Below are positions 26,741 to 36,552 of a stretch of DNA of 64,000 nt, piece after piece. The stretch is taken from contig NZ_BAABRU010000001.1 in the NCBI RefSeq assembly GCF_039545135.1, forward strand, positions 248,001 through 312,000, in the 5' to 3' direction. The notes beneath the pieces were generated by a model that ran no database searches, had not been told where the DNA came from, and was given only the letters and a program-made list of their open reading frames with translations. This stretch comes from Herpetosiphon gulosus (GTDB taxonomy: Bacteria; Chloroflexota; Chloroflexia; Chloroflexales; Herpetosiphonaceae). Numbering within the stretch: the first letter of the stretch is position 1; each line of letters begins with the position of its first letter. The translations under genes and the position numbers were made by a program.

Positions 26741-28627
26741 TTATTTGCCGTAACGTTCGTACCACATGCTGAACATGAGTAAATTCCAGATTTGGCGGCT
26801 ATAGTCGTGCCGCCCCGCCCAGTGATCACTCAGCATTGTTGCAATATATTGTGGGTTGAAGAAACCTTGTTCGGTCAAGGCCTCAACTGAGAGTTTTTGA
26901 TTGACCAATGGCCGTAGATCGGTTTTGAGCCATTGGGGAATTGGCACGCTAAACCCAGCTTTGCGCCGCTCTAAAATTTGGGCTGGCAGCACTTTGGCGG
27001 CCACCCGCTTGAGCAAATATTTGAGCTTCATACCATTAATTTTGGTATGACTGGGCAATTTAGCCATCCACTCGACCAAACGCGTATCGAGTAACGGCAC
27101 ACGCACTTCCAGCGAATGGGCCATGCTCATCCGATCGACTTTGACCAACATATCGTCGGCCAATTGCACTTTGGAATCGACATAGAGCAAGCGATTGAGC
27201 ACATCGTCGGCATTGTAGGCATCGTAATAGCCTTGTAACAGATCAACCGTTGGCCGCTGCTTGGTCAAAATTGCCGAGCCAGCGTACAACTGCTCTTTCA
27301 TCGATTCGCTCATAAAGGCTTTCCATGCGGCATGGGCTGGCAATGGGGCAAGCATCCCGCCCTGCACAAAGCGCTTGGCCTTGAAATCGAAGCTGACTTT
27401 GCCATCGGATGTGGGCAACATATTGACCAAGTTTGGCACTAAACCACCGCCAATTGCTTGGGGCAAACGCCGATACAGCGCAGCAATTTTATCAGCTTGA
27501 TAAGTGGCATAGCCGCCAAACACCTCATCGCCACCATCGCCACTCAGCGCTACTTTGACATGCTGGCGGGCCAATTCGCTGACTGCATACACTGCCACCG
27601 ACGACGAATCGGCAAATGGCTCATCAAAATACTTGACCATGGCATCAACCGTGGCCTGCGCATCAGGATTCATGATAATTTCGTGGTGATCGGTGCGGAA
27701 GCGCTCGGCGACAATTCGCGCATACGGCGATTCGTCATAGGATTTTTCGGCAAAGCCCACCGAGAAGGTTTTAACTGGCTGGTTGGTGACTTCGCTCATC
27801 AAGGCCACCACTAAACTTGAATCGACTCCACCGCTGAGAAACGCGCCCAAGGGCACATCGCTAATCAGTTGATCTTGCACAACCGTGCGCAACAGATTCA
27901 GTAAGTCGGTTTCAACATCATTGGTGATTTTGAAGTGCGGCGAAACCATCCGTGGAATATCCCAATATTGCTTAATTTCGACGGCATTGGTTGCAGCTTC
28001 GTAGGTCAGCATATGGCCAGGTTGAAGCTTTTTGATCGCCTTGAAAATCGTGTTTGGGCCAGGCACATAATTTAGCGAAAGATAATCGTGCAAGCCAATT
28101 GGATCGATTTCGCGGCTAATGCCAGTATCGAGCATAGCCTTGATTTCCGAGCCAAAGACCAAGCGATCACCTAAATTAGCATAATAGACTGGCTTGATGC
28201 CAACGTGATCACGGGCAATTACCAAGCGCTGGCGACGATCGTCCCAAATCGCGCAGGCAAACATCCCATTGAGATGTTTGGGAAATTCATCGCCAATTTC
28301 TTCGTACAAATGCACGATGGTTTCAGTATCGGAGTGGGTTTCAAATTTATGACCAGCTTTTTCCAAGCGTGGGCGCAACTCGGTAAAGTTGTAAACCTCG
28401 CCGTTATAGACGATCCAGATCGAGCCATCTTCGTTGGCGATGGGCATTTTGCCGCCTGCAACGTCGATAATCGAAAGCCGGACTGAGCCAAGCCCGACTG
28501 GGCCATTGAGATAAAAGCCATTTTGATCTGGCCCGCGATGATGGATATTGTCGCACAGTGCTTCGAGCAAGGGTCGCTCGGCTGTACGGCTGCGATCAAA
28601 ATAGACAATGCCACAAATACCACACAT
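26741..28627 (-). CDS. asnB: Asparagine synthase (glutamine-hydrolysing)
   Basis: 628 residues. The N-terminal glutaminase domain begins MCGICGIVYFD with Cys2 as the nucleophile after Met removal. The C-terminal synthetase domain has the SGGVDSSL pyrophosphate loop and SGDGGDEVFGGY. It makes asparagine or amidates another acid using glutamine and ATP. AsnB-like amidotransferases recur in exopolysaccharide clusters, where amidation of a sugar acid is a possible role. A strong TGAGGTGAT ribosome site precedes the ATG. It lies between the GT2 and BcsB-like genes on the same strand. Confidence 0.95.
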   Translation of the reverse strand: MCGICGIVYFDRSRTAERPLLEALCDNIHHRGPDQNGFYLNGPVGLGSVRLSIIDVAGGKMPIANEDGSIWIVYNGEVYNFTELRPRLEKAGHKFETHSDTETIVHLYEEIGDEFPKHLNGMFACAIWDDRRQRLVIARDHVGIKPVYYANLGDRLVFGSEIKAMLDTGISREIDPIGLHDYLSLNYVPGPNTIFKAIKKLQPGHMLTYEAATNAVEIKQYWDIPRMVSPHFKITNDVETDLLNLLRTVVQDQLISDVPLGAFLSGGVDSSLVVALMSEVTNQPVKTFSVGFAEKSYDESPYARIVAERFRTDHHEIIMNPDAQATVDAMVKYFDEPFADSSSVAVYAVSELARQHVKVALSGDGGDEVFGGYATYQADKIAALYRRLPQAIGGGLVPNLVNMLPTSDGKVSFDFKAKRFVQGGMLAPLPAHAAWKAFMSESMKEQLYAGSAILTKQRPTVDLLQGYYDAYNADDVLNRLLYVDSKVQLADDMLVKVDRMSMAHSLEVRVPLLDTRLVEWMAKLPSHTKINGMKLKYLLKRVAAKVLPAQILERRKAGFSVPIPQWLKTDLRPLVNQKLSVEALTEQGFFNPQYIATMLSDHWAGRHDYSRQIWNLLMFSMWYERYGK

Positions 28628-28664
28628 AGGATCACCTCAGTTCATGCGCCAACAACAGTCGAAG

Positions 28665-29852
28665 TTAGTTCGTGCGCCGCCCCACTCGCTGCCATAGCGT
28701 GGTTTGTCGTCGTCGGACAAAGCGATATAGGCCAATTAAGCCAGCCCAATTGCTATTGACTAGGAAAGTTGGAATGTAAACCAGCTTGCCGAGTTTACTA
28801 TTTGAGTCAACTCGGCCACCAAGCCACGCCATGATGTAGAACACAATTTGAAAGATTAACAACAGCCAATTAAAAGGCGCTGCTAAACGTAGTAGTTTAT
28901 GCGATTTTGCCTTACTTGGCGAGAGCACCGCCAGAATGTTCATCACCAATGCCCCAACCATATTCACCGCCACCAAGGTGCGCAAGGTTTGGTGCGAGAG
29001 CAATTGCCACAAGGCGAGTGGGCGGCGGAAAGGCCACAAACTACGAGCATAGGTAATTGCTTGATAGCGCCCAGCGAAAATTCGAGCACGGCGGGCAATT
29101 TCATCCTGCGCCGATTGCGAAACGCGTTCATGTGAGCGAGCCTGTGGCGCATAGTGAATCCGAAAGCCCCGCGCGATGATCCGCATGCCCATATGGGTGT
29201 CGTCATTGATAATTTCATCAGGCGGCGATTCAAATAAATCGCTGCGAATCGCCAGCACTTCGCCAGCAACGGCGGTGCAGCCAGCCAATTTGCTCTCTTG
29301 CTTTTTGACAAACGACTCGTAGCGCCAATACAGCCCTTCGGATTCGCCCAAAGCACCGTCGCCCTTTTCGATCACCTTCGCGCCCGAAACTGCGCCAACA
29401 TCGGCATCGGCAAATGGCGCAACCAGTTCGCGAATCACATTGGCATCATAGCGATTATTGGCATCAGAAAAGACAATAATTTCGCCACGTACAAATGGAA
29501 TCGCCCGATTGATCGCTGCCATTTTGCCGCGTCGTGGTGCTTCATACAGCAATTCCACGCCGCGATCGGCATATTGCTGCACAATTTCGGGCGTGCGGTC
29601 GCTTGAGCCATCGGCAATAATTAATAGTTGCAATTGCTCACGCGGATAATCCAAGGCCAGCGAGTTTTCAATTTTGCGAGCGATTTCAGCCTCTTCGTTG
29701 TAGGCCGCAATCAGCAAGGTAACTGCTGGCTCAGCGTGCGGATACGGCCCGCGCTCACGGCGAAAGCGTGCTAGTAAAGTCAAGAGCGCTGGATAACCAG
29801 CATAAGTATAGATGACGCTGCCTGCAAACAGCCAAAATAACGCCGCAATCAT
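28665..29852 (-). CDS. GT2 family membrane glycosyltransferase
   Basis: 395 residues from ATG 29852, where AAGGA lies eight bases upstream. One N-terminal membrane helix, a GT2 domain with DGSSDRTPEIV, FSDANNRYD (the DxN/DxD position) and INDDTHMGMR (the catalytic acidic motif), then membrane helices in the last 100 residues. The QxxRW motif of processive cellulose and hyaluronan synthases is not present as such; ARRARIFAGRYQAI takes its place. Likely builds or extends a glycan at the inner face of the membrane, possibly with the BcsB-like protein. Confidence 0.9.
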   Translation of the reverse strand: MIAALFWLFAGSVIYTYAGYPALLTLLARFRRERGPYPHAEPAVTLLIAAYNEEAEIARKIENSLALDYPREQLQLLIIADGSSDRTPEIVQQYADRGVELLYEAPRRGKMAAINRAIPFVRGEIIVFSDANNRYDANVIRELVAPFADADVGAVSGAKVIEKGDGALGESEGLYWRYESFVKKQESKLAGCTAVAGEVLAIRSDLFESPPDEIINDDTHMGMRIIARGFRIHYAPQARSHERVSQSAQDEIARRARIFAGRYQAITYARSLWPFRRPLALWQLLSHQTLRTLVAVNMVGALVMNILAVLSPSKAKSHKLLRLAAPFNWLLLIFQIVFYIMAWLGGRVDSNSKLGKLVYIPTFLVNSNWAGLIGLYRFVRRRQTTLWQRVGRRTN

Positions 29853-29881
29853 TGAGTATTCCTTAATCACTATTGATCCAT

Positions 29882-29983
29882 CCCTCACCCCCGCCCCTCG
29901 CCCACTGCGGCGGACGAGGGGAGTTCACTATTCATGATTCCCCCTCTCCTCGCTGGGCGGGAGAGGGGGCTAGGGGGTGAGGG
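29882..29983. repeat. Two-hairpin palindromic element, copy A
   Basis: The outer stem CCCTCACCCCC (29882-29892) pairs with GGGGGTGAGGG (29973-29983). Inside are two further hairpins, CCCCTCG/CGAGGGG (29894-29921) and CCCCCTCTC/GAGAGGGGG (29940-29969). The element would fold as a three-way junction. A second copy lies at 57890-57980. Confidence 0.8.
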
Positions 29984-30019
29984 AACGTAAATATTTGCCA
30001 AGCGCCCAACCGTAACCTC

Positions 30020-30124
30020 TATACCCTTCATCCCTCATCCTTCATCCCTTCAAAGGCTCTGCGTCTCTGCGTTAAAGCAAGACTACTCTCTGCTCCCCGA
30101 ACCCTAGCCCCTGAACCCTCGCTC
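30020..30124. repeat. Composite phrase island 7
   Basis: CTTCATCCCTCATCCTTCA, then CCCTTCAAAGGC, CTCTGCGTCTCTGCGTTAAA, CCCCGAACCCTAGCCCCTGA and CTCCTATGTTCTT. The final TCTATGTTCTT-type phrase supplies the stop codon of the minus-strand glycosyltransferase gene to the right. Confidence 0.75.
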
Positions 30125-31270
30125 CTATGTTCTTAACTTGGCTATATTTTCATACAAACCACGCAACTGCTTGGCAATCACGCTCAGGGCAAACTCTTGC
30201 TGCACCCGTTGGCGAGCAGCTTGGCCCATGCGCTGGCGCGAGGCTTGATCGCCTAAAACTGCCAACAAAGCTTGTTCAAGCGCTGGCTGATCGTCGGGTG
30301 GAATCACCAAGCCATGCACGCCATCGTCAATCGCATCGCGTGCCCCACCAACATCAGTGATGACGACCGCCAATTCGCTGGCCATAGCTTCGAGCATCGC
30401 CACCGAAAAGCCTTCAGCAATCGACGGCAGCACAAACACATCGGCGGCTTGCAAATACGGTGGCACGTTATGCACTGCCCCACCAAAAATTATTCCAGCG
30501 CTGGTTTTGGCTTTGAGATTGGCTTCTTCTGGCCCCTGCCCCAAAATCAACAAGCTCGCGTCGGGATGTTTGGCGCGAATCGCTGGCCAAGCTTCAACCA
30601 AATAGCGTACCCGTTTTTCCTCGGATAGTCGCCCTGCATACAACGTTATTGTGCCTTCGGTTGGCAAATTTAATTCACGGCGTAGGGCCGTTTTGGCTTC
30701 GCCAGCGATTGGGCAATATTTTTCAGGATCAACCCCGTTGGGTACATAATGCCGCCGTTTAGCCTCAATGCCCAAAATCTGATCAAATTCTTGATCGATT
30801 TCACGGCTGATTGTAAAAAAGGCATCGGCGGTTTTGGTAATGCGCTCCAAGCGACCTTTACCAAATGGGCGTTGTTGCATGCGCAGTACATCGCCAAGTG
30901 GCCCAGAACGGTGGGCGGTCACGGCATAAGGCAGGCCCAAAGCTTGTTTGGCGGCGATCGCAGTGGTGGCTGGCGAAAACATTTCATGAGCATGCACCAA
31001 ATTTGGCTTCAAACGCCAGAGCAAGGGAATCGCCGCCGCTGTGAAAACCAAGGCCGCAGTTGGCACAGGCCCAGGAATTGGTAAGCGATGGACTGGCACA
31101 TGTTCGATCAGTTCGAAGGGCTTGAAGCCAGCATATCGCCGCGTCAGCACGCTAATTGCCACGCCTTCAGCTGCCAGAAAAGGAGCCAAAGCCGCAAGTT
31201 GGCGTTCAGCGCCGCCGATGCGCGGAAAATAGCCTTGGATGATCATGGCTACATGTAACGTGTCGTTCAT
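30125..31270 (-). CDS. GT4 family glycosyltransferase
   Basis: 381 residues with a GT-B fold. The N-terminal acceptor domain carries GGAERQLAAL, and the C-terminal domain carries LYAGRLSEEKRV and the Glu-x7-Glu motif EGFSVAMLE. It adds a sugar from a nucleotide donor with retention; donor and acceptor are unknown. The start overlaps the stop of the preceding glycosyltransferase by four bases (ATGA), so translation is coupled. The last residues and the TAG stop fall in the intergenic phrase. Confidence 0.92.
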   Translation of the reverse strand: MNDTLHVAMIIQGYFPRIGGAERQLAALAPFLAAEGVAISVLTRRYAGFKPFELIEHVPVHRLPIPGPVPTAALVFTAAAIPLLWRLKPNLVHAHEMFSPATTAIAAKQALGLPYAVTAHRSGPLGDVLRMQQRPFGKGRLERITKTADAFFTISREIDQEFDQILGIEAKRRHYVPNGVDPEKYCPIAGEAKTALRRELNLPTEGTITLYAGRLSEEKRVRYLVEAWPAIRAKHPDASLLILGQGPEEANLKAKTSAGIIFGGAVHNVPPYLQAADVFVLPSIAEGFSVAMLEAMASELAVVITDVGGARDAIDDGVHGLVIPPDDQPALEQALLAVLGDQASRQRMGQAARQRVQQEFALSVIAKQLRGLYENIAKLRT

Positions 31271-32403
31271 GCTGAAACAGCCTCACGCTGGTCAACGCCC
31301 TCGTGGGCGGCGGTATACAAGCTTAATAATTGATCAACCCAGGCACTAGGGCTATGGTATTGCTCGATAATCTGTTGAGCCGCCTGTTGCATCGCTTGGA
31401 TCTGGCTTGGCTCACTCAAAACTTGGTTGATCGCGGCGGCCAAGGCCTGATGATCATTCGGTGCAACCGTAATGCCTGCTTGTTCACGCACCACATGTGG
31501 CACGTCGCCAACTTTGGTGGCAATAATCGGCAGGCCTGCGGCCATGGCTTCGAGCACGGCGATTGGCAAACCCTCATTGGCCGATGAGTTTACAAACAAA
31601 TCAGCGCTACGCAACAACACCGGAATATCATCGCGCGCGCCAAGCAAATTGACCACTGCATGCAATTGGTGTTTATTTATTTTGGCTTCGATTTTGGGCC
31701 GTTGATCGCCTTCGCCAGCCAAAACCAAACGGGCTTGCGGATGTTGAGCATGCACCAAGGCAAAAGCATCGATCAGAGTTGGCAGATCTTTGATCGCCGC
31801 AAAACGCCCAACGTTGATCAACATGGTCAAATCAGCATCGCCCAAAACAGCTTCACGAGTGGTTTGGCGTTGCTCAGGGCTAATTTCAGGCACAGCTACC
31901 ACGGCATTATGCACCACATGCAGCTGGCGATTGGGCATAATTGGCTGGTAGGCATCGCGAGTGGTATAGCCAACCGCGATAATTTGCTGCGCCAAACGCC
32001 GCACCACTTGGGCCTCAAACTGCTGTTGGCGATTAGCAATTGATGGATCGAAGCCCGCTAGGTGCATCGTCGCCACCACGGGAATATTGGCCAAACGTGC
32101 TGCCAAAATGCCTACGACGTTGCCATAGGTCAAATGCGTATGCACCACACTAACCTGATTGCGGCGCAGCCAGCGGGTTAATTGCCAGATCCGTTTGGGT
32201 GCAAGCATTTTGGGCGCAGCCAAACGCAGCACTTCAACGCCCAAACTATTCAGCCGTTCAACCAAATTGCTGCCGCGATCTTCGCTTTTGAGGCAAACAA
32301 CAGTGGTTTTAATTCCACGGCGTTGAGCTTCGATCGCGAAGGTTACCAGCAATTGTTGCGCTCCACCACGATAGAGCGAATCGATCACCTGAACAACGTG
32401 CAT
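31267..32403 (-). CDS. GT4 family glycosyltransferase
   Basis: 378 residues from ATG 32403, where GGAG lies four to five bases upstream; an in-frame upstream ATG has no such site. The start gives MHVVQVIDSLYRGGAQQ, the classic GT4 N-terminus. The C-terminal Rossmann domain has NVGRFAAIKDLPTLI and the motif NEGLPIAVLEAMAAG. It sits between the flippase and another GT4 gene, with a one-base gap upstream and a four-base overlap downstream. Confidence 0.92.
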   Translation of the reverse strand: MHVVQVIDSLYRGGAQQLLVTFAIEAQRRGIKTTVVCLKSEDRGSNLVERLNSLGVEVLRLAAPKMLAPKRIWQLTRWLRRNQVSVVHTHLTYGNVVGILAARLANIPVVATMHLAGFDPSIANRQQQFEAQVVRRLAQQIIAVGYTTRDAYQPIMPNRQLHVVHNAVVAVPEISPEQRQTTREAVLGDADLTMLINVGRFAAIKDLPTLIDAFALVHAQHPQARLVLAGEGDQRPKIEAKINKHQLHAVVNLLGARDDIPVLLRSADLFVNSSANEGLPIAVLEAMAAGLPIIATKVGDVPHVVREQAGITVAPNDHQALAAAINQVLSEPSQIQAMQQAAQQIIEQYHSPSAWVDQLLSLYTAAHEGVDQREAVSA

Positions 32404-32404
32404 A

Positions 32405-33871
32405 TTATCTCCGTGCCACCGCACCACGTAAGGTTTGGCCTGCTTGGGTCAGAACTTCGCGCTGACCAAACCATAAAGTTCCAGCATAGGAGCCGATGCC
32501 TACCACTACTGCCGCCAAGAGTTGCAGCCATGCAGGGGTATTTTGCAAGGCCAGCAGGGTCAACATCAAACAAATACTCATCACTGTGCCAGCAATTGCG
32601 GCTGGTTGGAAGGCGCTCAAAATTCGGCGAATTGGCATATTCAGTACTTTGGCGGCAACCACCAAATTGAGTGTGCTGCCCAAAAATGCCACAATTGCAT
32701 GGGTAATGCCGACCGCCTGCAACGATTTGAATTGGGCAGCGGCAAACCACAAGGCTGGCACCAACACAATCAAACGAGCGATTGAAAGCTTGGTCAAAAT
32801 GCTGGTGCGATTTTGGGCTTTGTAGACATCGCCAACGTTGTAGCCCAGCGAAAGAAACAGCGTGTAAATCGCAATTGTGCGCATAATTGGCACAGTTTCA
32901 ATCCATTTTACGCTCAGCAAGGTCAAAACAAACGGCTCAGCCGTAATTGCAATCCCCAATGAAAGCGGCACAGTTACCAAGGCCACATAACGCGAAGCAA
33001 TAAAAAAGCCCTGTTGCAAACCAGCAGGATCATCGCGCAAACGACTGTACAAGGGATACAGCACATTGGCCAAAGCAACACAAACCTGCATCACCATCAA
33101 GTCAGGGAAGCGAAAGCCGTTGGTATACACCCCCAGATTTTCCTCGCCAAGATAGCGCCCAACCAGCAGATAATCGGTTTGCGCCAAGATCACTGATAGC
33201 CCATTAACCGCCACAATATTACTGCCGAAGCTCAAAAGTGGCTTAATCACCGTGCGATCCAGTTTGAAGCTAGGCCGCCATGGATTGACCATCCAATAGG
33301 CGATCACGCCACAGGCCGAGCCGCCCAATTGACCCCAAACCAAGCTCCAAGCGCCCATGCCCGCCAGGGCACAGCCAATCGAAATCGCGCCTTTGCTGCT
33401 GACCTGAATCAGATCGGGGATGAAGCGCTTTTTGAATTGCATGCGCTTGCGCAACAGAGCATCGTGAATATTGCGCATGGCAAATAAGGGAAAACTCAAG
33501 CCCAACGCCCGAATGATCGGAATCACATTAGGATTATTTTGCAAGAAATAGGTGGCAACTAAGGGCGCTGCCAACCATGTGATACTAAAGAGCGTCAAGG
33601 CGATTCCACAGCCAAGCCAAAAAGCGGTATTGGCAGCATCCTCACCTTCACGATAAATCACTGCCGAGCCAATCCCGAGATCTTGCATCACTTCAAGAAA
33701 GGCGATCACCGTCAAGCCCATGCCGACCAAGCCATATTCAGCTTTGGTCACGAAATAAGCCAAAATCACCGTGGTGATAAAGATCAGAATTTTGCCGCCA
33801 TAGGTGGCGGCATACGACCATAAGGTATTACGAGCCGCGCTCTGGACAATCGTTTCAGGCTGTTTCGCCAT
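32405..33871 (-). CDS. Wzx-type polysaccharide flippase
   Basis: 488 residues from ATG 33871 (MAKQPETIVQ), with GAGG about ten bases upstream. About 12-14 membrane helices spread along the length, in the MOP superfamily pattern. It probably flips lipid-linked repeat units across the membrane before polymerisation. The start lies 17 bases inside the end of the ligase/polymerase gene, so the two are tightly coupled. The C-terminus is short and polar. Confidence 0.9.
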   Translation of the reverse strand: MAKQPETIVQSAARNTLWSYAATYGGKILIFITTVILAYFVTKAEYGLVGMGLTVIAFLEVMQDLGIGSAVIYREGEDAANTAFWLGCGIALTLFSITWLAAPLVATYFLQNNPNVIPIIRALGLSFPLFAMRNIHDALLRKRMQFKKRFIPDLIQVSSKGAISIGCALAGMGAWSLVWGQLGGSACGVIAYWMVNPWRPSFKLDRTVIKPLLSFGSNIVAVNGLSVILAQTDYLLVGRYLGEENLGVYTNGFRFPDLMVMQVCVALANVLYPLYSRLRDDPAGLQQGFFIASRYVALVTVPLSLGIAITAEPFVLTLLSVKWIETVPIMRTIAIYTLFLSLGYNVGDVYKAQNRTSILTKLSIARLIVLVPALWFAAAQFKSLQAVGITHAIVAFLGSTLNLVVAAKVLNMPIRRILSAFQPAAIAGTVMSICLMLTLLALQNTPAWLQLLAAVVVGIGSYAGTLWFGQREVLTQAGQTLRGAVARR

Positions 33872-35360
33872 TTGGTAGCGCCTCGCGATACTCTTCATAA
33901 GCTTTATTGGCAACATTGGGAATCGCATAGGCGATGGCGATCAGAATCCAGAAAAAGCGTGGGTAGGATAGTTGCAGGAAAATCCCCGCGAACATATAGC
34001 CAACCAAGCCCGCTTGGAAGCCAAATACCAACCCATCGAAATCGCCCATATTGATTTCGCGGAACTTTTTACGCGCTCGGTTCATATCGCGGAACAGTAC
34101 CCACATCATTGCGCTAAACACCGAAAGCCCAAATAAGCCTTTTTCAGTCAGAATCTCAAGGTACATATTGTGCGGCGCTTGATCCCAACGGCTGTTATCA
34201 AGGCCTAGATCACGGGCATACTCTTGATAGTGATTGCCAAAATTACCCACGCCTAAGCCAAAAATTGGGTTAGCCCAAAACATGCGAATACCAGCTTGTT
34301 GGGCGCTCGAACGACCCCGGAACGAAGCCTCGTTGCGCACATCTTCTTGGGCCAAGCCAGGAATCGCCTCGGGAATTGTTTCGAGCCGCGCAATATACGA
34401 GGCTGGCAAGGTTGGAATAACCACAAAACCCAAAGCAATGATGATAATCACCGAAAGCGGCTTGGGTGGTCGGCGAATAAACATAATTAAGCTGGCAATC
34501 GAGAGCGAGAGAAACGCCCCACGGCTGAACGAGAAGAAAATTGAGGCCATACAAACGCTCAATTGCCAAATTGCAAACCAGCGCAATTTTTTATTCTTCT
34601 CATTCCACATACGATCCATACCGAGGGGAATCAAGGTCAGCAAGACTTGGGAATAGAAGTTAGGATCGCCGATTGGCCCAGCAATCCGATAATCATCTTC
34701 AACGCCTGAAACGATTTGCATTTTGCCAGCTTTGGCAAAGCCTAAATAATCGTTCTCGAAGGTGCCAGTTAGTTGCTGCCATGTGGTGATTGAGGCCATA
34801 AAAATGCCTGCGAACAAGAGTGCCCACATCGAGCGATGCAGCATCTTGGGTGAACGCATCATCATTACCACCACGATCACGATGATCGCATCTTTGAAGT
34901 AGGCAACGACTCCATTCTTGACCCGCAGCACATCATCGGCATAGAGAAATGTGGCTACCCCAACCATCCCATAGACGAAAATCCAGGCGGCGGGCTTGAG
35001 CCAAGGCTCGGGTTTTTGGTTGTAGAGTGCCCAGCGCAGGAAAATAATTAAAAAGAGCAGCGCTAAAAATGGTTGGGCGGTTGAGGGCGCACCGTTGCGC
35101 ACCATCACATCGGAAAAACGGGTGTAGCTCATGAACACCAGCGCCAGCAAGCCCCATTCGCTGTTGCGCATTGTGACCATGGCAGCACCAGCGCCACCAA
35201 ACAGCAGCACTAATTTCAAGGGGTTATCGAAAAATGCCAAGGCGGCGGCAACCCCAGCCCCACCGACGATCGCCAAACAAGCAAAGGCAAATTTCATCCA
35301 TTTGCTGTTAAACACATCTGGTTGGCTGGTTGGCTCTTCTTGTGGTGTGTTGGCCAGCAT
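33855..35360 (-). CDS. O-antigen ligase/polymerase-family membrane protein
   Basis: 501 residues from ATG 35360, where GAGG is six bases upstream. About eleven membrane helices and a large central loop containing FRGRSSAQQAGIRMFWANPI and GLGVGNFGNHYQEYA, the Wzy_C-type signature. In a Wzx/Wzy system without lipid A it is the best candidate polymerase. Its position between Wzx and the Wzz-like gene supports this. A hairpin lies 15 bases before the start codon. Confidence 0.9.
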   Translation of the reverse strand: MLANTPQEEPTSQPDVFNSKWMKFAFACLAIVGGAGVAAALAFFDNPLKLVLLFGGAGAAMVTMRNSEWGLLALVFMSYTRFSDVMVRNGAPSTAQPFLALLFLIIFLRWALYNQKPEPWLKPAAWIFVYGMVGVATFLYADDVLRVKNGVVAYFKDAIIVIVVVMMMRSPKMLHRSMWALLFAGIFMASITTWQQLTGTFENDYLGFAKAGKMQIVSGVEDDYRIAGPIGDPNFYSQVLLTLIPLGMDRMWNEKNKKLRWFAIWQLSVCMASIFFSFSRGAFLSLSIASLIMFIRRPPKPLSVIIIIALGFVVIPTLPASYIARLETIPEAIPGLAQEDVRNEASFRGRSSAQQAGIRMFWANPIFGLGVGNFGNHYQEYARDLGLDNSRWDQAPHNMYLEILTEKGLFGLSVFSAMMWVLFRDMNRARKKFREINMGDFDGLVFGFQAGLVGYMFAGIFLQLSYPRFFWILIAIAYAIPNVANKAYEEYREALPNGETA

Positions 35361-35374
35361 AACGACCTCATGGC

Positions 35375-35401
35375 TGCACGGCATGAATTGCATGCCGTGC
35401 A
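35375..35401. other. Hairpin upstream of the ligase/polymerase gene
   Basis: TGCACGGCATG (35375-35385) pairs with CATGCCGTGCA (35391-35401) across a five-base loop. It lies between the Wzz-like stop and the ligase/polymerase start, ending 14 bases before that ATG. It could modulate translation or protect an mRNA end. Confidence 0.55.
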
Positions 35402-35413
35402 GGTTGGTTTAAT

Positions 35414-36517
35414 TTAGGCAGGTTGTTCAACGGCTGAGAAGAGCACATTCTTTTCGCCACTGCGATACGAGCGGGTCAAGGCCGATTCAGCTTCTTCAAC
35501 TAATTGGGCGTAGGCCATATTGTTGCGGCGCGTGGCTCCACCAGCATAGGGCGTTAATTTCACCACTACATCATCAATCCCGGTTTCGACCGGCTGATCA
35601 AGCGCGTTCAAAATCCGATCAAGCGTGCGCGTGGCAGCAATTTCGGGAGTTTCAGGCAGCAAAATCGAGAAGGTCGTGTTATCCCAGCGACCCACAATAT
35701 CGTTGCCGCGTAGTTCGTTGCGCAACACATTTTTAGCATGGCGCAAGACCCGCTGCACAACTGGCGCAGGCATACTATCGATCACATCTTGCATGCCATC
35801 GAGATAGACCAAGCCTAGCGAGGCGATTGAGCTGCGGCCCAGCGCTTCTTTGGATTGTTGGTCGAAGTGGCGGCGCGTAAAGGCCGTCGAAACTGCATCA
35901 ACTGTGCTGCGGCGGCGTAGTGCTTCCAACGGTGTTTTGAGTTGCTCTTGCACAATTGCGATAATCGCACCAACCACCGCGCCCAAAATCAAGGCCAAGG
36001 TCGTGTCACGTACTGGCTGCGGGCTTTGGGGGGTTGATGAGGGCAAGGCTGGATCAAGCACGGTTAGGCTATAGCTGGGATATTTTTGATCAACAAAATC
36101 AATGGTGCGTTGGGCCAAGCTATTAGCTAACAGAGCAGTAGTTGGGGCATCAGGCCCATCAACATAGACTTCCAAAACATTAGCTTCGGGAACCGTCACT
36201 GCATTGTTTTTGTAGCGCAAAACTTCGGCTGGCGGCAAATTGAGCACCGAGCCAGTTTCCTTGAAAGGGCTACCGCTATTTAGAATTTCGGCAATCGTGT
36301 TGACGATTGTGCGATTTTGCAAGGTGGTAACGCTATATAACTCTTGGCCGCTATCGACGCGAGCCAAGTTGGGGCTGAGCAACAGGCGGGTGCGCGTGCG
36401 ATACTCAGGCTCAGTCACATAAGCGCGGGCCAGCGCCAAGGTTGACCCAGTTAATGCTGCTAGAGCGATCAGCCACCAGCCGCGCCCTAACATTCGAAGA
36501 TAATGACGAAATTCCAT
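35414..36517 (-). CDS. Wzz-like chain-length protein fused to a degenerate GGDEF domain
   Basis: 367 residues. A Wzz-type region (1-190) has membrane helices near 14-34 and 170-190 enclosing an extracytoplasmic domain. The cytoplasmic part (about 203-365) has the GGDEF fold pattern: STVDAVSTAFTRRHFD in the place of DxLTGLxNRRxFD, then GLVYLDGMQDVIDS, NVLRNELRGNDIVGRW, and EEAESALTRSYRSG. The active-site signature is replaced by WDNTT at 278-282 (GRWDNTTFSILLP), so it cannot be a diguanylate cyclase. Wzz proteins set polymer length, often with a BY-kinase tail; a dead GGDEF tail suggests nucleotide sensing or a purely structural role. Confidence 0.85.
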   Translation of the reverse strand: MEFRHYLRMLGRGWWLIALAALTGSTLALARAYVTEPEYRTRTRLLLSPNLARVDSGQELYSVTTLQNRTIVNTIAEILNSGSPFKETGSVLNLPPAEVLRYKNNAVTVPEANVLEVYVDGPDAPTTALLANSLAQRTIDFVDQKYPSYSLTVLDPALPSSTPQSPQPVRDTTLALILGAVVGAIIAIVQEQLKTPLEALRRRSTVDAVSTAFTRRHFDQQSKEALGRSSIASLGLVYLDGMQDVIDSMPAPVVQRVLRHAKNVLRNELRGNDIVGRWDNTTFSILLPETPEIAATRTLDRILNALDQPVETGIDDVVVKLTPYAGGATRRNNMAYAQLVEEAESALTRSYRSGEKNVLFSAVEQPA

Positions 36518-36552
36518 AGCAACGGTTCCTTTGTTGCAGCGCCGACTGCTGG

